The translations under genes and the position numbers were made by a program. From VRUE01 sp963702955 (lineage in GTDB: Bacteria > Actinomycetota > Thermoleophilia > Solirubrobacterales > 70-9), in the NCBI GenBank assembly GCA_963702955.1, contig OY969774.1, forward strand, positions 1,674,001 through 1,738,000: a stretch of DNA of 64,000 nucleotides. The letters run 5' to 3'. How positions within the stretch are numbered: position 1 is the stretch's first letter; each line of letters begins with the position of its first letter. Under the pieces are notes generated by a model that saw nothing but the letters and a program-made list of their open reading frames with translations, did no database searches and had not been told where the DNA came from. Shown in pieces: positions 16,449 to 24,713 of this stretch.

Positions 16449-16496
16449 AGGGGACGGCGCGGCGGATTCGCGCGGCTCGACGCCGCGCCGTCCCCT
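16449..16496. repeat. 16-bp perfect inverted repeat in a divergent intergenic region
   Basis: Arms 16449-16464 and 16481-16496 are perfect (AGGGGACGGCGCGGCG and complement) around a 16-nt loop. It lies between the divergent metallopeptidase and deacetylase genes, so it is not downstream of either. The 376-bp gap otherwise shows only a TAGTAT (16734-16739) that could be a -10 element for the deacetylase gene. Confidence 0.6.
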
Positions 16497-16773
16497 CGCT
16501 TCGATCGGCAACCCGCCCAGCCCGGGCGCGCCGAATCGAAGGTCTGCAAGTTCCAGTCCCCTGCGAATGAGGTGGCGGAGCGAATATGTGCTGCGATCGG
16601 AGCCATTCCTCTGACTTCACTTGACCCGCCATCACGCTAGCTCTCCAAGCACCGACTGTGGGAAACGCCATCCTCCACTTCTGTACCGAGTTTGGATACC
16701 GATGTCTGACTGGTGACGATCGGGCACGCGGCTAGTATGGAAACCGCCGATTCGATAGGTCGATGCGGAGTCC

Positions 16774-17970
16774 CTGATCTCCCGAACTTCCAAGATCCTG
16801 CACAGCGGCGTCGTCGCCGTCGCCTGCCTGCTGCTGGTGGGAGCCGTCGCGGCCACCGCCGCCCAGGACGCCTCCGAAGCGGCGAGCAACAGTGATCTGC
16901 TGCGCGCGAACCTCTCCCAGGCCGGGGAGAGCCTGATCTTCGCCCTCCGCACCGCCGCTCCGGTGCAGCTCGCCAAGCTCGACCGGCTGCCCAGCGCCAG
17001 CGGCGCCGGCTCTCCCCATCTCTGCCTGGCTCTGAGCCGGGCCGGACACGCCGGCGAGCGCCGCATCTGCCTCGGCGGCGATGCCAAGGCGCACCGGCGG
17101 GCCGGGCTCGAGCTGCTCAACGGCGCCGGCAAAGTGACCGCCGAGTCGACGATCGCCGCCGGGGTGAAGCGCGCCGATCCCCACAAGCTCGTGGTGAAGC
17201 TGCTGCCCGAAGCAGCCGGCCTGACGCCGCATCGCTACCGCTGGCTGGTGCTGGAGAACCGCCGCGGCTGCGCCGCAAGCGGCTGCCAGACGAGCCTGCC
17301 GGCGCAGGGCGCGCGCACCTACCGGCTGCGCCCGGTGCGCCCGGTCGGCTGCACCGGCGGCGGCGCGCGGGAGGCCTTCAACGGCTCGCGCAGCCGCAAG
17401 ACGGTCGCCCTCACCTTCGACGACGGACCGAGCGAATACACCGAAGGCTTCCTCGACGTCCTCCGCCGCGAGCACGTCCACGGAACCTTCTTCGAGATCG
17501 GCCAGGAGATGGCGGGCCGCGAAGACACGATGCGCCGCATCCTCCGCGAAGGCGACGAGATCGGCGACCACACGATGCACCACGTCGAATACCCGGGCTA
17601 CGCCGAGATCGCCGGCGCCGCCGCGCAGATCCAAGCCGACACCCACTTCAAGCCCTGTCTGTTTCGCCCGCCCGGCGGCGCCGTCAACTCCTCGGTCATC
17701 GCCACCGCCGGCGGCCTCGGCATGGAGACGATCCTCTGGGACGTCGACCCCGCCGACTGGTCCAACCCCGGCAGCGGCGCCGTCTACAGCCGCATCGTCG
17801 GCGCCGCCCGATCCGGCTCGATCATCCTCATGCACGACGGCGGCGGCGATCGCAGCGGCACCCTGGCGGCGCTGCCGCACATCATCGAGACGCTGCGCGG
17901 TCGCGGCTACGGCTTCGCGACCGTCAGCCAGCTGCTCGGCCACCGGCTGACCTACCAGCCCTACGGTTGA
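16774..17970 (+). CDS. Polysaccharide deacetylase (NodB/CE4 domain), membrane-anchored or secreted
   Basis: About 398 aa. All NodB motifs are present in the C-terminal 195 residues: TFDDGP, the metal pair HTMHH, RPPGG, DVDPADW and LMHDGG. CE4 enzymes remove N-acetyl groups from peptidoglycan or related glycans outside the cell. The N-terminal 200 residues are an unrecognised domain with paired cysteines. Start is unusual: the first standard codon is GTG 16837, but the frame upstream reads SKILHSGVVAVACLLLVGAV, an obvious signal segment, and reaches only CTG 16774 or ATC 16777 after GCGGAG at 16765-16770. Start assignment is therefore tentative. Confidence 0.88.
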   Translation: MISRTSKILHSGVVAVACLLLVGAVAATAAQDASEAASNSDLLRANLSQAGESLIFALRTAAPVQLAKLDRLPSASGAGSPHLCLALSRAGHAGERRICLGGDAKAHRRAGLELLNGAGKVTAESTIAAGVKRADPHKLVVKLLPEAAGLTPHRYRWLVLENRRGCAASGCQTSLPAQGARTYRLRPVRPVGCTGGGAREAFNGSRSRKTVALTFDDGPSEYTEGFLDVLRREHVHGTFFEIGQEMAGREDTMRRILREGDEIGDHTMHHVEYPGYAEIAGAAAQIQADTHFKPCLFRPPGGAVNSSVIATAGGLGMETILWDVDPADWSNPGSGAVYSRIVGAARSGSIILMHDGGGDRSGTLAALPHIIETLRGRGYGFATVSQLLGHRLTYQPYG

Positions 17971-18021
17971 GCGCATCGTCCGACTCAACCGATCCGGCGT
18001 CACCTACGTAATTGCCCGACG

Positions 18022-19290
18022 ATGAAGATCGCCATCGTCGGCACCGGCGTCTCCGGCCTCGTCGCCGCCCACCTCCTGCACCGCGAGCACGAGATCGCGG
18101 TCTACGAGGCGGCGCCGCGGCTCGGCGGCCACACCAACACGATCCGCGTCGACAGCGCCGGGGAGACCGACTGGATCGACACCGGCTTCATCGTCTACAA
18201 CGACCGCAACTACCCCGCCTTCGAACGCCTGCTGGAGGAGCTGGAGGTCGTCACCGAGCCGTCGCGGATGAGCTTCTCGGTCTCCGACGGGCGCGGCGGC
18301 TTCGAGTACGCGGGGACGCCGCGCGGCCTCTTCGCTCGCCCCGCCCATCTCCTCAGCCCGAGCTTCCTCCGCATGCTGCGCGAGTGGCGGCGCTTCAATC
18401 GCGAAGCGCAGGCTCTGGTCGGATCCGCCGACACCTCGATCTCGCTCGGCGACTGGCTGCAGGAGCGCGGCTTCTCGCGCGGCTTCGTCGAGCGCTTGAT
18501 CGTCCCCCAGGCCTCGGCCGTGTGGTCGGCCGACCCGCAGCAGATGTGGAGCTTCCCGGCCGCCTTCATGGCCGAGTTCTTCGACAACCACGGCATGTAC
18601 AGCCTCCGCGACCGGCCCCGCTGGCGCACCGTCGCCGGCGGCTCGATCCGCTACGTGGAGGCGATCGCCGCCCCCTGGCGGCACCTGCTGCGGCTGGGGG
18701 CGGCGGTGCGCCGGGTCGAGCGCCTCCCCGGCCGGGTGCGGATCGAGGCCGACGGCTGCGAGAGCGAGGAGTTCGACCGGGTGGTGATCGCCACCCACTC
18801 CGACCAGGCGCTGAGCATGCTCGCCGATCCGAGCTCGGCCGAGCGTGAGATCCTCGGCGCCATCCCCTACCAGGGCAACGAAGCCGTGCTGCACACCGAC
18901 AGCTCGCTGATGCCGCACCGGCGCGCCGCCTGGTCCAGCTGGAACTTCCACCTCGCCGAGCGGCCGTCGGGGGGCACCACCGTCACCTACTGGATGAACA
19001 GCCTGCAGCGGCTGCGCTTGCAGACCGACTTCTTCGTCAGCCTCAACCGCGGCGAGGAGATCGACCCGGCGAAGGCAATCCACCGCGTCTTCTACGACCA
19101 CCCCGTCTACACCGCCGCCGGGGTCGCCGCCCAGGCTCGCCACGGCGAGATCAGCGGCGTGCGCGGCATCCACTACTGCGGCGCCTACTGGGGATGGGGC
19201 TTCCACGAGGACGGCGTCCTCAGCGCCCGGCGCGCCTGCGAGTCGCTCGCCGGCGGCGCCGAGGCGAAGCGGGAGGCGCTGGCCGCGTGA
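18022..19290 (+). CDS. FAD-dependent amine-oxidase-like flavoprotein of the CFA operon
   Basis: 422 aa. N-terminal dinucleotide-binding motif KIAIVGTGVSGLVAAHLL with the strand-2 acid in VYEAAPRLGGHTNTI; the C-terminal flavin contact is GIHYCGAYWGWGFHEDGVLSA. The substrate domain carries FMAEFFDNHGMYS, typical of the flavoproteins found next to DUF1365 and cyclopropane fatty acid synthase in many bacteria. Their reaction is unproven but linked to membrane lipid modification. The TGA overlaps the GTG of the DUF1365 gene, so the four genes through 22005 form one operon. Confidence 0.9.
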   Translation: MKIAIVGTGVSGLVAAHLLHREHEIAVYEAAPRLGGHTNTIRVDSAGETDWIDTGFIVYNDRNYPAFERLLEELEVVTEPSRMSFSVSDGRGGFEYAGTPRGLFARPAHLLSPSFLRMLREWRRFNREAQALVGSADTSISLGDWLQERGFSRGFVERLIVPQASAVWSADPQQMWSFPAAFMAEFFDNHGMYSLRDRPRWRTVAGGSIRYVEAIAAPWRHLLRLGAAVRRVERLPGRVRIEADGCESEEFDRVVIATHSDQALSMLADPSSAEREILGAIPYQGNEAVLHTDSSLMPHRRAAWSSWNFHLAERPSGGTTVTYWMNSLQRLRLQTDFFVSLNRGEEIDPAKAIHRVFYDHPVYTAAGVAAQARHGEISGVRGIHYCGAYWGWGFHEDGVLSARRACESLAGGAEAKREALAA

Positions 19291-20066
19291 GCGCCTCGGC
19301 CGTCTACGAGGGCTGGGTTCGCCACCGCCGCTTCGAGCCGGTCGAGCACGGCTTCCGCTACCGGCTCTTCATGATGTACCTCGACCTCGACGAGCTGCCA
19401 CAGGTGCTCGATCCCTACCCGCTCTTCTCGGCCCGCCGCCCGGCGCCCGCCCGCTTCCGCCGCGCCGACTTCATGGGCGACCCGCGGCGGCCGCTGGCCG
19501 AGTGCGTCCGCGACGCGGTTCAGCGGGCCGGGAGCGAGCGACCCCGCGGCCCGGTCCGCATGCTCGCCAACCTGCGCTACCTCGGCCATGTCTTCAACCC
19601 GGTCAGCTTCTACTACTGCTTCGACCCGGCCGGCGAGCGGGTCGAGGCGATCGTCGCCGACGTCAACAACATCCCCTGGGGAGAGGCGCATCCGTACGTG
19701 CTGACACGGGGTGGCCGCGAGGGCGGGGTGCTCACCGGCGAGCTCGACAAGGCGCTGCACGTCTCCCCGCTGATGGGCATGGACCACACCTACTCCTTCC
19801 GCGCCGGCGAGCCCGGCGCGCAGCTGGCCGTCCACATCGAGTCGCGGCCGAGCGGCGGGGACGGCAAGGCGTTCGACGCCACCCTCGCGTTGCGCCGTCG
19901 CGAGCTGAGCGGCCCACGGCTGGCCCGATTGCTGGCACGCTATCCGGCGATGTCGTTGCAGGTGGTCGCCAAGATCTACGCCCAGGCGCTACGGCTGCGG
20001 CTGAAGGGCGCCCGCGTCTTCCCCCACCCCGACGGGAGGAGGCCGAGGGGGTTCTTCTCGCCGTGA
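19287..20066 (+). CDS. DUF1365 family protein
   Basis: 259 aa from GTG 19287, overlapping the previous stop by four bases. Characteristic DUF1365 blocks: AVYEGWVRHRRFEPVEHGFRY, NLRYLGHVFNPVSFYYCFD, VNNIPWGEAHPY, KALHVSPLMGMDHTYSF. The family is found almost exclusively beside CFA synthase and the flavoprotein above; its biochemical role is unknown. Its last four bases overlap the CFA synthase start, showing strong coupling. Confidence 0.92.
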   Translation: MSASAVYEGWVRHRRFEPVEHGFRYRLFMMYLDLDELPQVLDPYPLFSARRPAPARFRRADFMGDPRRPLAECVRDAVQRAGSERPRGPVRMLANLRYLGHVFNPVSFYYCFDPAGERVEAIVADVNNIPWGEAHPYVLTRGGREGGVLTGELDKALHVSPLMGMDHTYSFRAGEPGAQLAVHIESRPSGGDGKAFDATLALRRRELSGPRLARLLARYPAMSLQVVAKIYAQALRLRLKGARVFPHPDGRRPRGFFSP

Positions 20067-21250
20067 GGGACCGGCTGGCCAAAGCGGCGGTCTGTCTCGT
20101 GCTCGGCCGGCTGCGGGCCGGGCGGATCGAGCTGGTCGAGGACGGCCGGCGGCGCGGCTTCGGTCCCGCCGACGCCGAGCTGCGGGCGACGGTGACGATC
20201 CGCGACCCGGCCGCCTGGCGCGGTCCCCTGCGCGGCAGCGTCGGCCTCGGCGAGGGCTACGTCGACGGGCTCTGGCAGACCGACGACCTGGTCGCGCTGA
20301 TGCGGATCGGGGCGCGGCAGCTTCGCGGCGAGGGACGGCTCGCCCGCTCGGTCGCGGCGCTGCGCGGCCTCCTGCACCGCCTGCGGCGGCTCGTCCCCGA
20401 GAACAGCCGGCTCGGCGCGCGGCGCAACATCGCCGCCCACTACGACCTCGGCAACGACCTCTTCGCCTCCTTCCTCGACGAGCGGATGATGTACTCGTGC
20501 GCCTACTTCTCGCGCGGAAGCGCCAGCCTCGAGGAGGCGCAGCGGGCGAAGCTGGAGCGGATCTGCGCCGGGCTCGAGCTCGGGCCCGGCGACCATCTGC
20601 TGGAGATCGGCGCCGGCTGGGGCGGCCTCGCGCTCTTCGCCGCGCGCGAGCACGGCTGCCGGGTGACGACCACGACGATCTCCTGCGAGCAGCACCGGCT
20701 GGCGAGCGAGCTGGTCGCCGAGGCCGGCCTCGGCGACCGCGTCACCGTCCTGCTCGAGGACTACCGCGACCTGCGCGGCCGCTACGACAAGCTGGTCTCG
20801 GTCGAGATGATCGAGGCGGTCGGCTGGCAGCACTTCGACGAGTTCTTCCGCCGCTGCGACGAACTGCTCGCGCCGGGCGGGCTGATGCTGCTGCAGGCGA
20901 TCACGATCGACGACCGCCTCTACGAGGTCGAGAAGGGCACCCGCAGCTTCGCCAACACCCACGTCTTCCCCGGCGGCTGCCTGCCCTCGCGCGAGGCGAT
21001 CGCCCGCTGCCTGGCGCGGGCGACGGCGCTGCGCCAGGTCTGGGTCGACGACATCACCGCCCACTACCCGCCGACTCTGGCCGCCTGGCGGCGCCGCTTC
21101 CTCGACGCCTGGGGGCGACTGCGGACCCGCGGCTACGACGAGCGCTTCCGCCGCCTCTGGACCTTCTACCTGAGCTCCTCGGAGGCCGGCTTCCGCGAGC
21201 GGCGGATCGGCGACGTGCAGATGCTGATGGCGAAACCGGGCGGGCGATGA
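20063..21250 (+). CDS. Cyclopropane-fatty-acyl-phospholipid synthase family methyltransferase
   Basis: 395 aa from GTG 20063. N-terminal lipid-associated domain (about 1-95) then SAM-binding HLLEIGAGWGGLALFA, preceded by the family signature AHYDLGNDLFASFLDERMMYSCAYF. Later blocks KLVSVEMIEAVGWQHFDEFF and THVFPGGCLPS are conserved. CFA synthases add a methylene from SAM across double bonds of membrane phospholipids; with DUF1365 and the flavoprotein, other methyl-branched products are possible. Acts at the inner membrane face. Confidence 0.93.
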   Translation: MRDRLAKAAVCLVLGRLRAGRIELVEDGRRRGFGPADAELRATVTIRDPAAWRGPLRGSVGLGEGYVDGLWQTDDLVALMRIGARQLRGEGRLARSVAALRGLLHRLRRLVPENSRLGARRNIAAHYDLGNDLFASFLDERMMYSCAYFSRGSASLEEAQRAKLERICAGLELGPGDHLLEIGAGWGGLALFAAREHGCRVTTTTISCEQHRLASELVAEAGLGDRVTVLLEDYRDLRGRYDKLVSVEMIEAVGWQHFDEFFRRCDELLAPGGLMLLQAITIDDRLYEVEKGTRSFANTHVFPGGCLPSREAIARCLARATALRQVWVDDITAHYPPTLAAWRRRFLDAWGRLRTRGYDERFRRLWTFYLSSSEAGFRERRIGDVQMLMAKPGGR

Positions 21251-22005
21251 CGGACGCGGGCAGGGAGCCGCTCGTCCTCCTGCACGGGCTCGGCGGCAGC
21301 CGCGCCGTCTGGCGGCCGGTGATCGACCTGCTCGCCGAGCGGCGCGACCCGGTGGCGCTCGACCTGCCCGGCTTCGGCGGCGCCCCGGGCCTGCCCGGCG
21401 AGACCGAGCCGACCGCCGCCAACCTGGCGGCGGCGATCCACCGTCGCTGCCAGGAACTCGGGGTCGAGCGGCCCCACGTCGCCGGCAACTCGCTCGGCGG
21501 CTGGGTCGCGCTGGAGATGGGACGGGCGGGCTGGGTCGCCTCGGTCACCGCGATCTCCCCGGCCGGCCTCTGGCGCCGGCCGCTGGGCCCGGCCCGGGTC
21601 GAATCGCAACGCTGGGGACGGCGGCTGCGGCCGCTCGTCTCGCTCGCCCTGCACAGCCGCCGCGCCCGGGAGCGGATGCTCGCCACCTTCGCCGCGCGCC
21701 CCGACCGCATCCCCGCCGAGGAGGGCCGCGACCTGATCCTCGGCTGGATCGACGCCGGTGGCTACGACGGCGCCAACCGGGCGATGCGCACGCACGTCTT
21801 CGAGCCGGCCGGCTATCCCGAGATCCCGGTGACCCTCGCCTGGGGGGAGCTCGACCGTCTGGTCGCGCCGCCGCGGCCGGAGCGGCGTCCGGCCGGCGCC
21901 CGCTACCTGGTCATCCCCGGAGTCGGCCACACGCCGACCTGGGACGACCCGGAGCTGATCGCCAGGGTCCTGCTCGAGGGCAGCTCGGTGCCCGCCCCCG
22001 CCTGA
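21247..22005 (+). CDS. Alpha/beta hydrolase
   Basis: 252 aa from ATG 21247, overlapping the CFA stop as ATGA. The fold is complete: oxyanion motif VLLHGLGGSRAVW, nucleophile elbow VAGNSLGGWVAL (serine near 83), acid in LAWGELDRLVAP and catalytic histidine in IPGVGHTPTWDDP. A lid domain spans about 115-185. Substrate unknown; as last gene of the lipid operon it may act on an ester or thioester formed there. Confidence 0.9.
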   Translation: MTDAGREPLVLLHGLGGSRAVWRPVIDLLAERRDPVALDLPGFGGAPGLPGETEPTAANLAAAIHRRCQELGVERPHVAGNSLGGWVALEMGRAGWVASVTAISPAGLWRRPLGPARVESQRWGRRLRPLVSLALHSRRARERMLATFAARPDRIPAEEGRDLILGWIDAGGYDGANRAMRTHVFEPAGYPEIPVTLAWGELDRLVAPPRPERRPAGARYLVIPGVGHTPTWDDPELIARVLLEGSSVPAPA

Positions 22006-22047
22006 CATCTGGAAGAGTTCGGGAACCAGCGAACGGAGGAGAAGCGA

Positions 22048-22794
22048 GTGATCCTCGAGCGAACCGAGAACCCGATGTGGCTGTCGAACGCCTACCTCGT
22101 CGCCGACGAAGCGGGCGGCAAGGGGGTGCTGATCGACGGCAACGACGAGCTGGGGCCGCTGCTGGAGCGCGCCGAGCGGGACGGGATCGAGATCACCCAC
22201 GTCCTCGTCACCCATCCCCACGGCGACCACGTCGCCGGCCTGGCCGAGGCGGTCGAGCAGCTCGGCGGGCTGCCGGTCGTCGCCCACCCCGAAACGGCGG
22301 CGGAGGTCGACCTCGAGGTCGCGGAGACGATCGAGGACGGCGGCAAGCTCGCCACCGGCGGGCTCGAGATCGAGGCGATCCTGACTCCCGGCCACGCCGC
22401 CGGCCACCTCGCCTTCCTCGTCAACGGCAGCGACGTCTTCACCGCCGACGTCCTCTTCAAGGGGACGGTCGGCGGGACGATGGCGCCGGGCGGCAGCGGC
22501 TTCGCCGACCTCAAGGCCTCGGTGATGCGGCTGATGGAGCTGCTGCCGCAGACCCGCGTCCACCCCGGCCACCGCGAGCCGACGACGATCGGCGAGGAGT
22601 GGGAGGGCAACCCGTTCGTGCGGATCTGGCGCGGCCTCGACGAGGTCGGCGGCGAGCAGTGCACCGTCTGGGACCGGCCGGCGACGCTGAAGCTGTGGGC
22701 GCCCGACTACGACGGCGGCAACAAGGCCTGGGTCGTCTTCGGCGACGACGGCCTCGAGGCGATAGTCGGCGGCTCCCAGGTCGTCCGCGGCTGA
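22048..22794 (+). CDS. MBL-fold metallo-hydrolase (glyoxalase II-like)
   Basis: 248 aa from GTG 22048 with GGAGGA at 22036-22041. The metal motif HxHxDH is THPHGDHVAG at about residues 51-60; further ligands are GHAAGHLAF, FTADVLFKGTVGG (Asp bridging the two metals) and VHPGHREPTTIGEE. The C-terminal EGNPFVRIW tail is the glyoxalase II-like substrate side. Likely a thioester or related hydrolase. It follows the lipid operon by 42 bp. Confidence 0.88.
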   Translation: MILERTENPMWLSNAYLVADEAGGKGVLIDGNDELGPLLERAERDGIEITHVLVTHPHGDHVAGLAEAVEQLGGLPVVAHPETAAEVDLEVAETIEDGGKLATGGLEIEAILTPGHAAGHLAFLVNGSDVFTADVLFKGTVGGTMAPGGSGFADLKASVMRLMELLPQTRVHPGHREPTTIGEEWEGNPFVRIWRGLDEVGGEQCTVWDRPATLKLWAPDYDGGNKAWVVFGDDGLEAIVGGSQVVRG

Positions 22795-22821
22795 AACCGC
22801 CCAGCGGACGTATGTGCGATT

Positions 22822-22841
22822 GGCGAAAGCCGGCTTTCGCC
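22822..22841. repeat. Perfect 20-bp palindrome between MBL and FtsH-like genes
   Basis: GGCGAAAGCC immediately followed by its complement, no spacer. It sits 28 bases after the MBL stop and just before the FtsH-like reading frame. As RNA it would form a tight hairpin with no T-tract; as DNA it could be an operator. Confidence 0.5.
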
Positions 22842-22853
22842 TGACACTGCTGC

Positions 22854-24401
22854 ATCGCCGCGATCAAGGAATTCTTCTTCGACTGGTACCCCGTCTTCGG
22901 GGTCTTCTTCATGCTCTGCCTGCTGCTCGTCTTCGTGACGCTGCTGCGCAGCACGGTCGGCTCGACCAAGCCGGAAACGGTCAAGGCGAGCAAGACCGAG
23001 CCGGTGCTCTGGGAGGAGGTGCAGGGAGTCGACGCCGCCAAGGACGAGCTGATGGACGTCGCCGCCTGGCTGCGCGATCCCGACCGCTTCGCGGCGCTCG
23101 GCGCGCAGCCGCCGCGCGGGGTGCTGCTGTTCGGCCCGCCGGGGACCGGCAAGACGATGCTGGCGCGGGCCGTCGCCGCGCAGGCCGGCGTCAACTTCTT
23201 CTCCGCCTCGGGCTCGGCCTTCGTCGAGATGTTCGTCGGCAGGGGCGCGGCGCGGATCCGCCGCCTCTTCAAGGAGGCGCGCAAGGCGGGACGGGCCGTC
23301 ATCTTCATCGACGAGCTCGACGCGATCGGCGGCGCCCGCAGCGGCGGTGGCGGCGACGGCGGCTCGAGCGAGCGCGAGCAGGCGCTCAACCAGCTGCTGG
23401 TCGAGCTCGACGGCTTCGAGCGCGACCCGGGGACGGTGATCGTGATCGCCGCCTCCAACTACGTCGACAAGCTCGACAAGGCGCTGCTGCGCCCCGGCCG
23501 CTTCGACCGCCAGGTGCTGGTCTCCCCGCCCGACCGCGACGGTCGCGAGGCGATCCTGCGGGCCCACGCCAAGGGCAAGCCGCTCGGCCCCGACCTCGAC
23601 CTGACCGACGTCGCCCGCAAGACGACCGGGATGACCGGCGCCCAGCTCGCCAACGCGCTCAACGAGGCGGCGATCATCGCCGGACGCGCGGGGCGCAAGG
23701 CGATGGCCCGCGAGGACCTCGACGAGGCGCTGCTGCGCCAGTCGGTCGGCTCCCAGCAGGCGCGGCGGCTGAACCAGAAGGAGCGGCGGATCGTCGCCTA
23801 CCACGAGGCCGGCCACGCGCTCTGTCGCAAGCTGCTGGGGCTGGACCCGCCGGAGATCCTCAGCATCGTGCCGCGCGGGCCGGCGCTCGGCTTCGTCGCC
23901 CACTCGCCGCAGGAGGACACCTACCTGAAGTCGCGCGAGGAGCTGCTCGACGAGCTGGTCACCCTGCTGGGCGGCCGCGCCGCCGAGGAAGAGGTGTTCG
24001 ACGCTTCCTACTCCGGCGCCGGCGGCGACCTCGCCCGCGTCCACATGGTCTGCAAGCAGATGGTCGCCGAGTTCGGCATGGGGGTGGCGCTGGACGCCGA
24101 CGGGGCGGCGCCGATCGCCCTGCCGACCGGCGACTACGCACTCTCGGACCGCACCCGCCGCGACGTCGACGTGGCGTCGATGACGCTGGCGCGCGAAGCC
24201 CACCGGCGGGCGCGGGCGCTGCTCGCCGACAACCGCGAGTGCCTCGACGACCTGGCGGCCAACGCGCTGGAGCGCGAGACGCTGACCCGCGAGGACCTCG
24301 ACGAGATCTTCGCCGCCCATGAGCTGCGCGAGAGCGAGCGTGCGAGCGCCGCGATCGAGGCGGCCGTCGTCCTCTCCTCGGAGCCGCCGCAGCCGGAGTA
24401 G
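22854..24401 (+). CDS. FtsH-like AAA+ zinc metalloprotease lacking the extracytoplasmic domain
   Basis: ATP-dependent membrane protease. AAA motifs: Walker A GPPGTGKTMLARAV, Walker B VIFIDELDAIGGAR, second region of homology LRPGRFDRQV. Zinc site HEAGH in IVAYHEAGHALC plus the aspartate in GAGGDLARVHMVCKQMV. FtsH usually has two N-terminal membrane helices around a folded domain of about 75 residues; here only one helix precedes the AAA domain. The first standard start, ATG 22911, falls inside that helix, yet the frame upstream reads IKEFFFDWYPVFGVFF back to a stop at 22842-22844 with no ATG, GTG, TTG or CTG. ATC 22854 or 22863 may initiate; otherwise 22911 (496 aa). Confidence 0.86.
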   Translation: MAAIKEFFFDWYPVFGVFFMLCLLLVFVTLLRSTVGSTKPETVKASKTEPVLWEEVQGVDAAKDELMDVAAWLRDPDRFAALGAQPPRGVLLFGPPGTGKTMLARAVAAQAGVNFFSASGSAFVEMFVGRGAARIRRLFKEARKAGRAVIFIDELDAIGGARSGGGGDGGSSEREQALNQLLVELDGFERDPGTVIVIAASNYVDKLDKALLRPGRFDRQVLVSPPDRDGREAILRAHAKGKPLGPDLDLTDVARKTTGMTGAQLANALNEAAIIAGRAGRKAMAREDLDEALLRQSVGSQQARRLNQKERRIVAYHEAGHALCRKLLGLDPPEILSIVPRGPALGFVAHSPQEDTYLKSREELLDELVTLLGGRAAEEEVFDASYSGAGGDLARVHMVCKQMVAEFGMGVALDADGAAPIALPTGDYALSDRTRRDVDVASMTLAREAHRRARALLADNRECLDDLAANALERETLTREDLDEIFAAHELRESERASAAIEAAVVLSSEPPQPE

Positions 24402-24413
24402 CATCGCGCCGGA

Positions 24414-24713
24414 GTGAGCAAGGAGCCGTCCGTCCGCTGGTGGTCGATGCGGCCGGCGCAGAACCGCAAGCCGGCGACCTACCGTTGCCCGCTCTGCGGC
24501 AACCACCTGCCGTCGCTGAGCGAGCACGTGCTGATCGCCCCCGAAGGCGACATGGAGCGCCGGCGCCATGCTCATACCGCCTGCGTGCTCGCCGCCCGCA
24601 AGGCCGGTCGCCTGCCGAGCGAGGAAGAGTGGCGCCGCACCCAGCCGCGGCCGCCGTCGCTGTGGGCGCGCCTGCGGGCGAGGCTCTCGTCCGGAGCGGG
24701 CGACTCAGGCTGA
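24414..24713 (+). CDS. Small zinc-ribbon-like hypothetical protein
   Basis: 99 aa from GTG 24414, 12 bp after the protease stop. TYRCPLCGNHLPSLSEHVLIAPEGD contains a CxxC, and the later HAHTACVLAARKAG supplies His/Cys that could complete a zinc site. The C-terminal third is basic and proline-rich. No signal or membrane helix. Likely cotranscribed with the protease; its end overlaps the convergent methyltransferase by nine bases. Confidence 0.65.
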   Translation: MSKEPSVRWWSMRPAQNRKPATYRCPLCGNHLPSLSEHVLIAPEGDMERRRHAHTACVLAARKAGRLPSEEEWRRTQPRPPSLWARLRARLSSGAGDSG

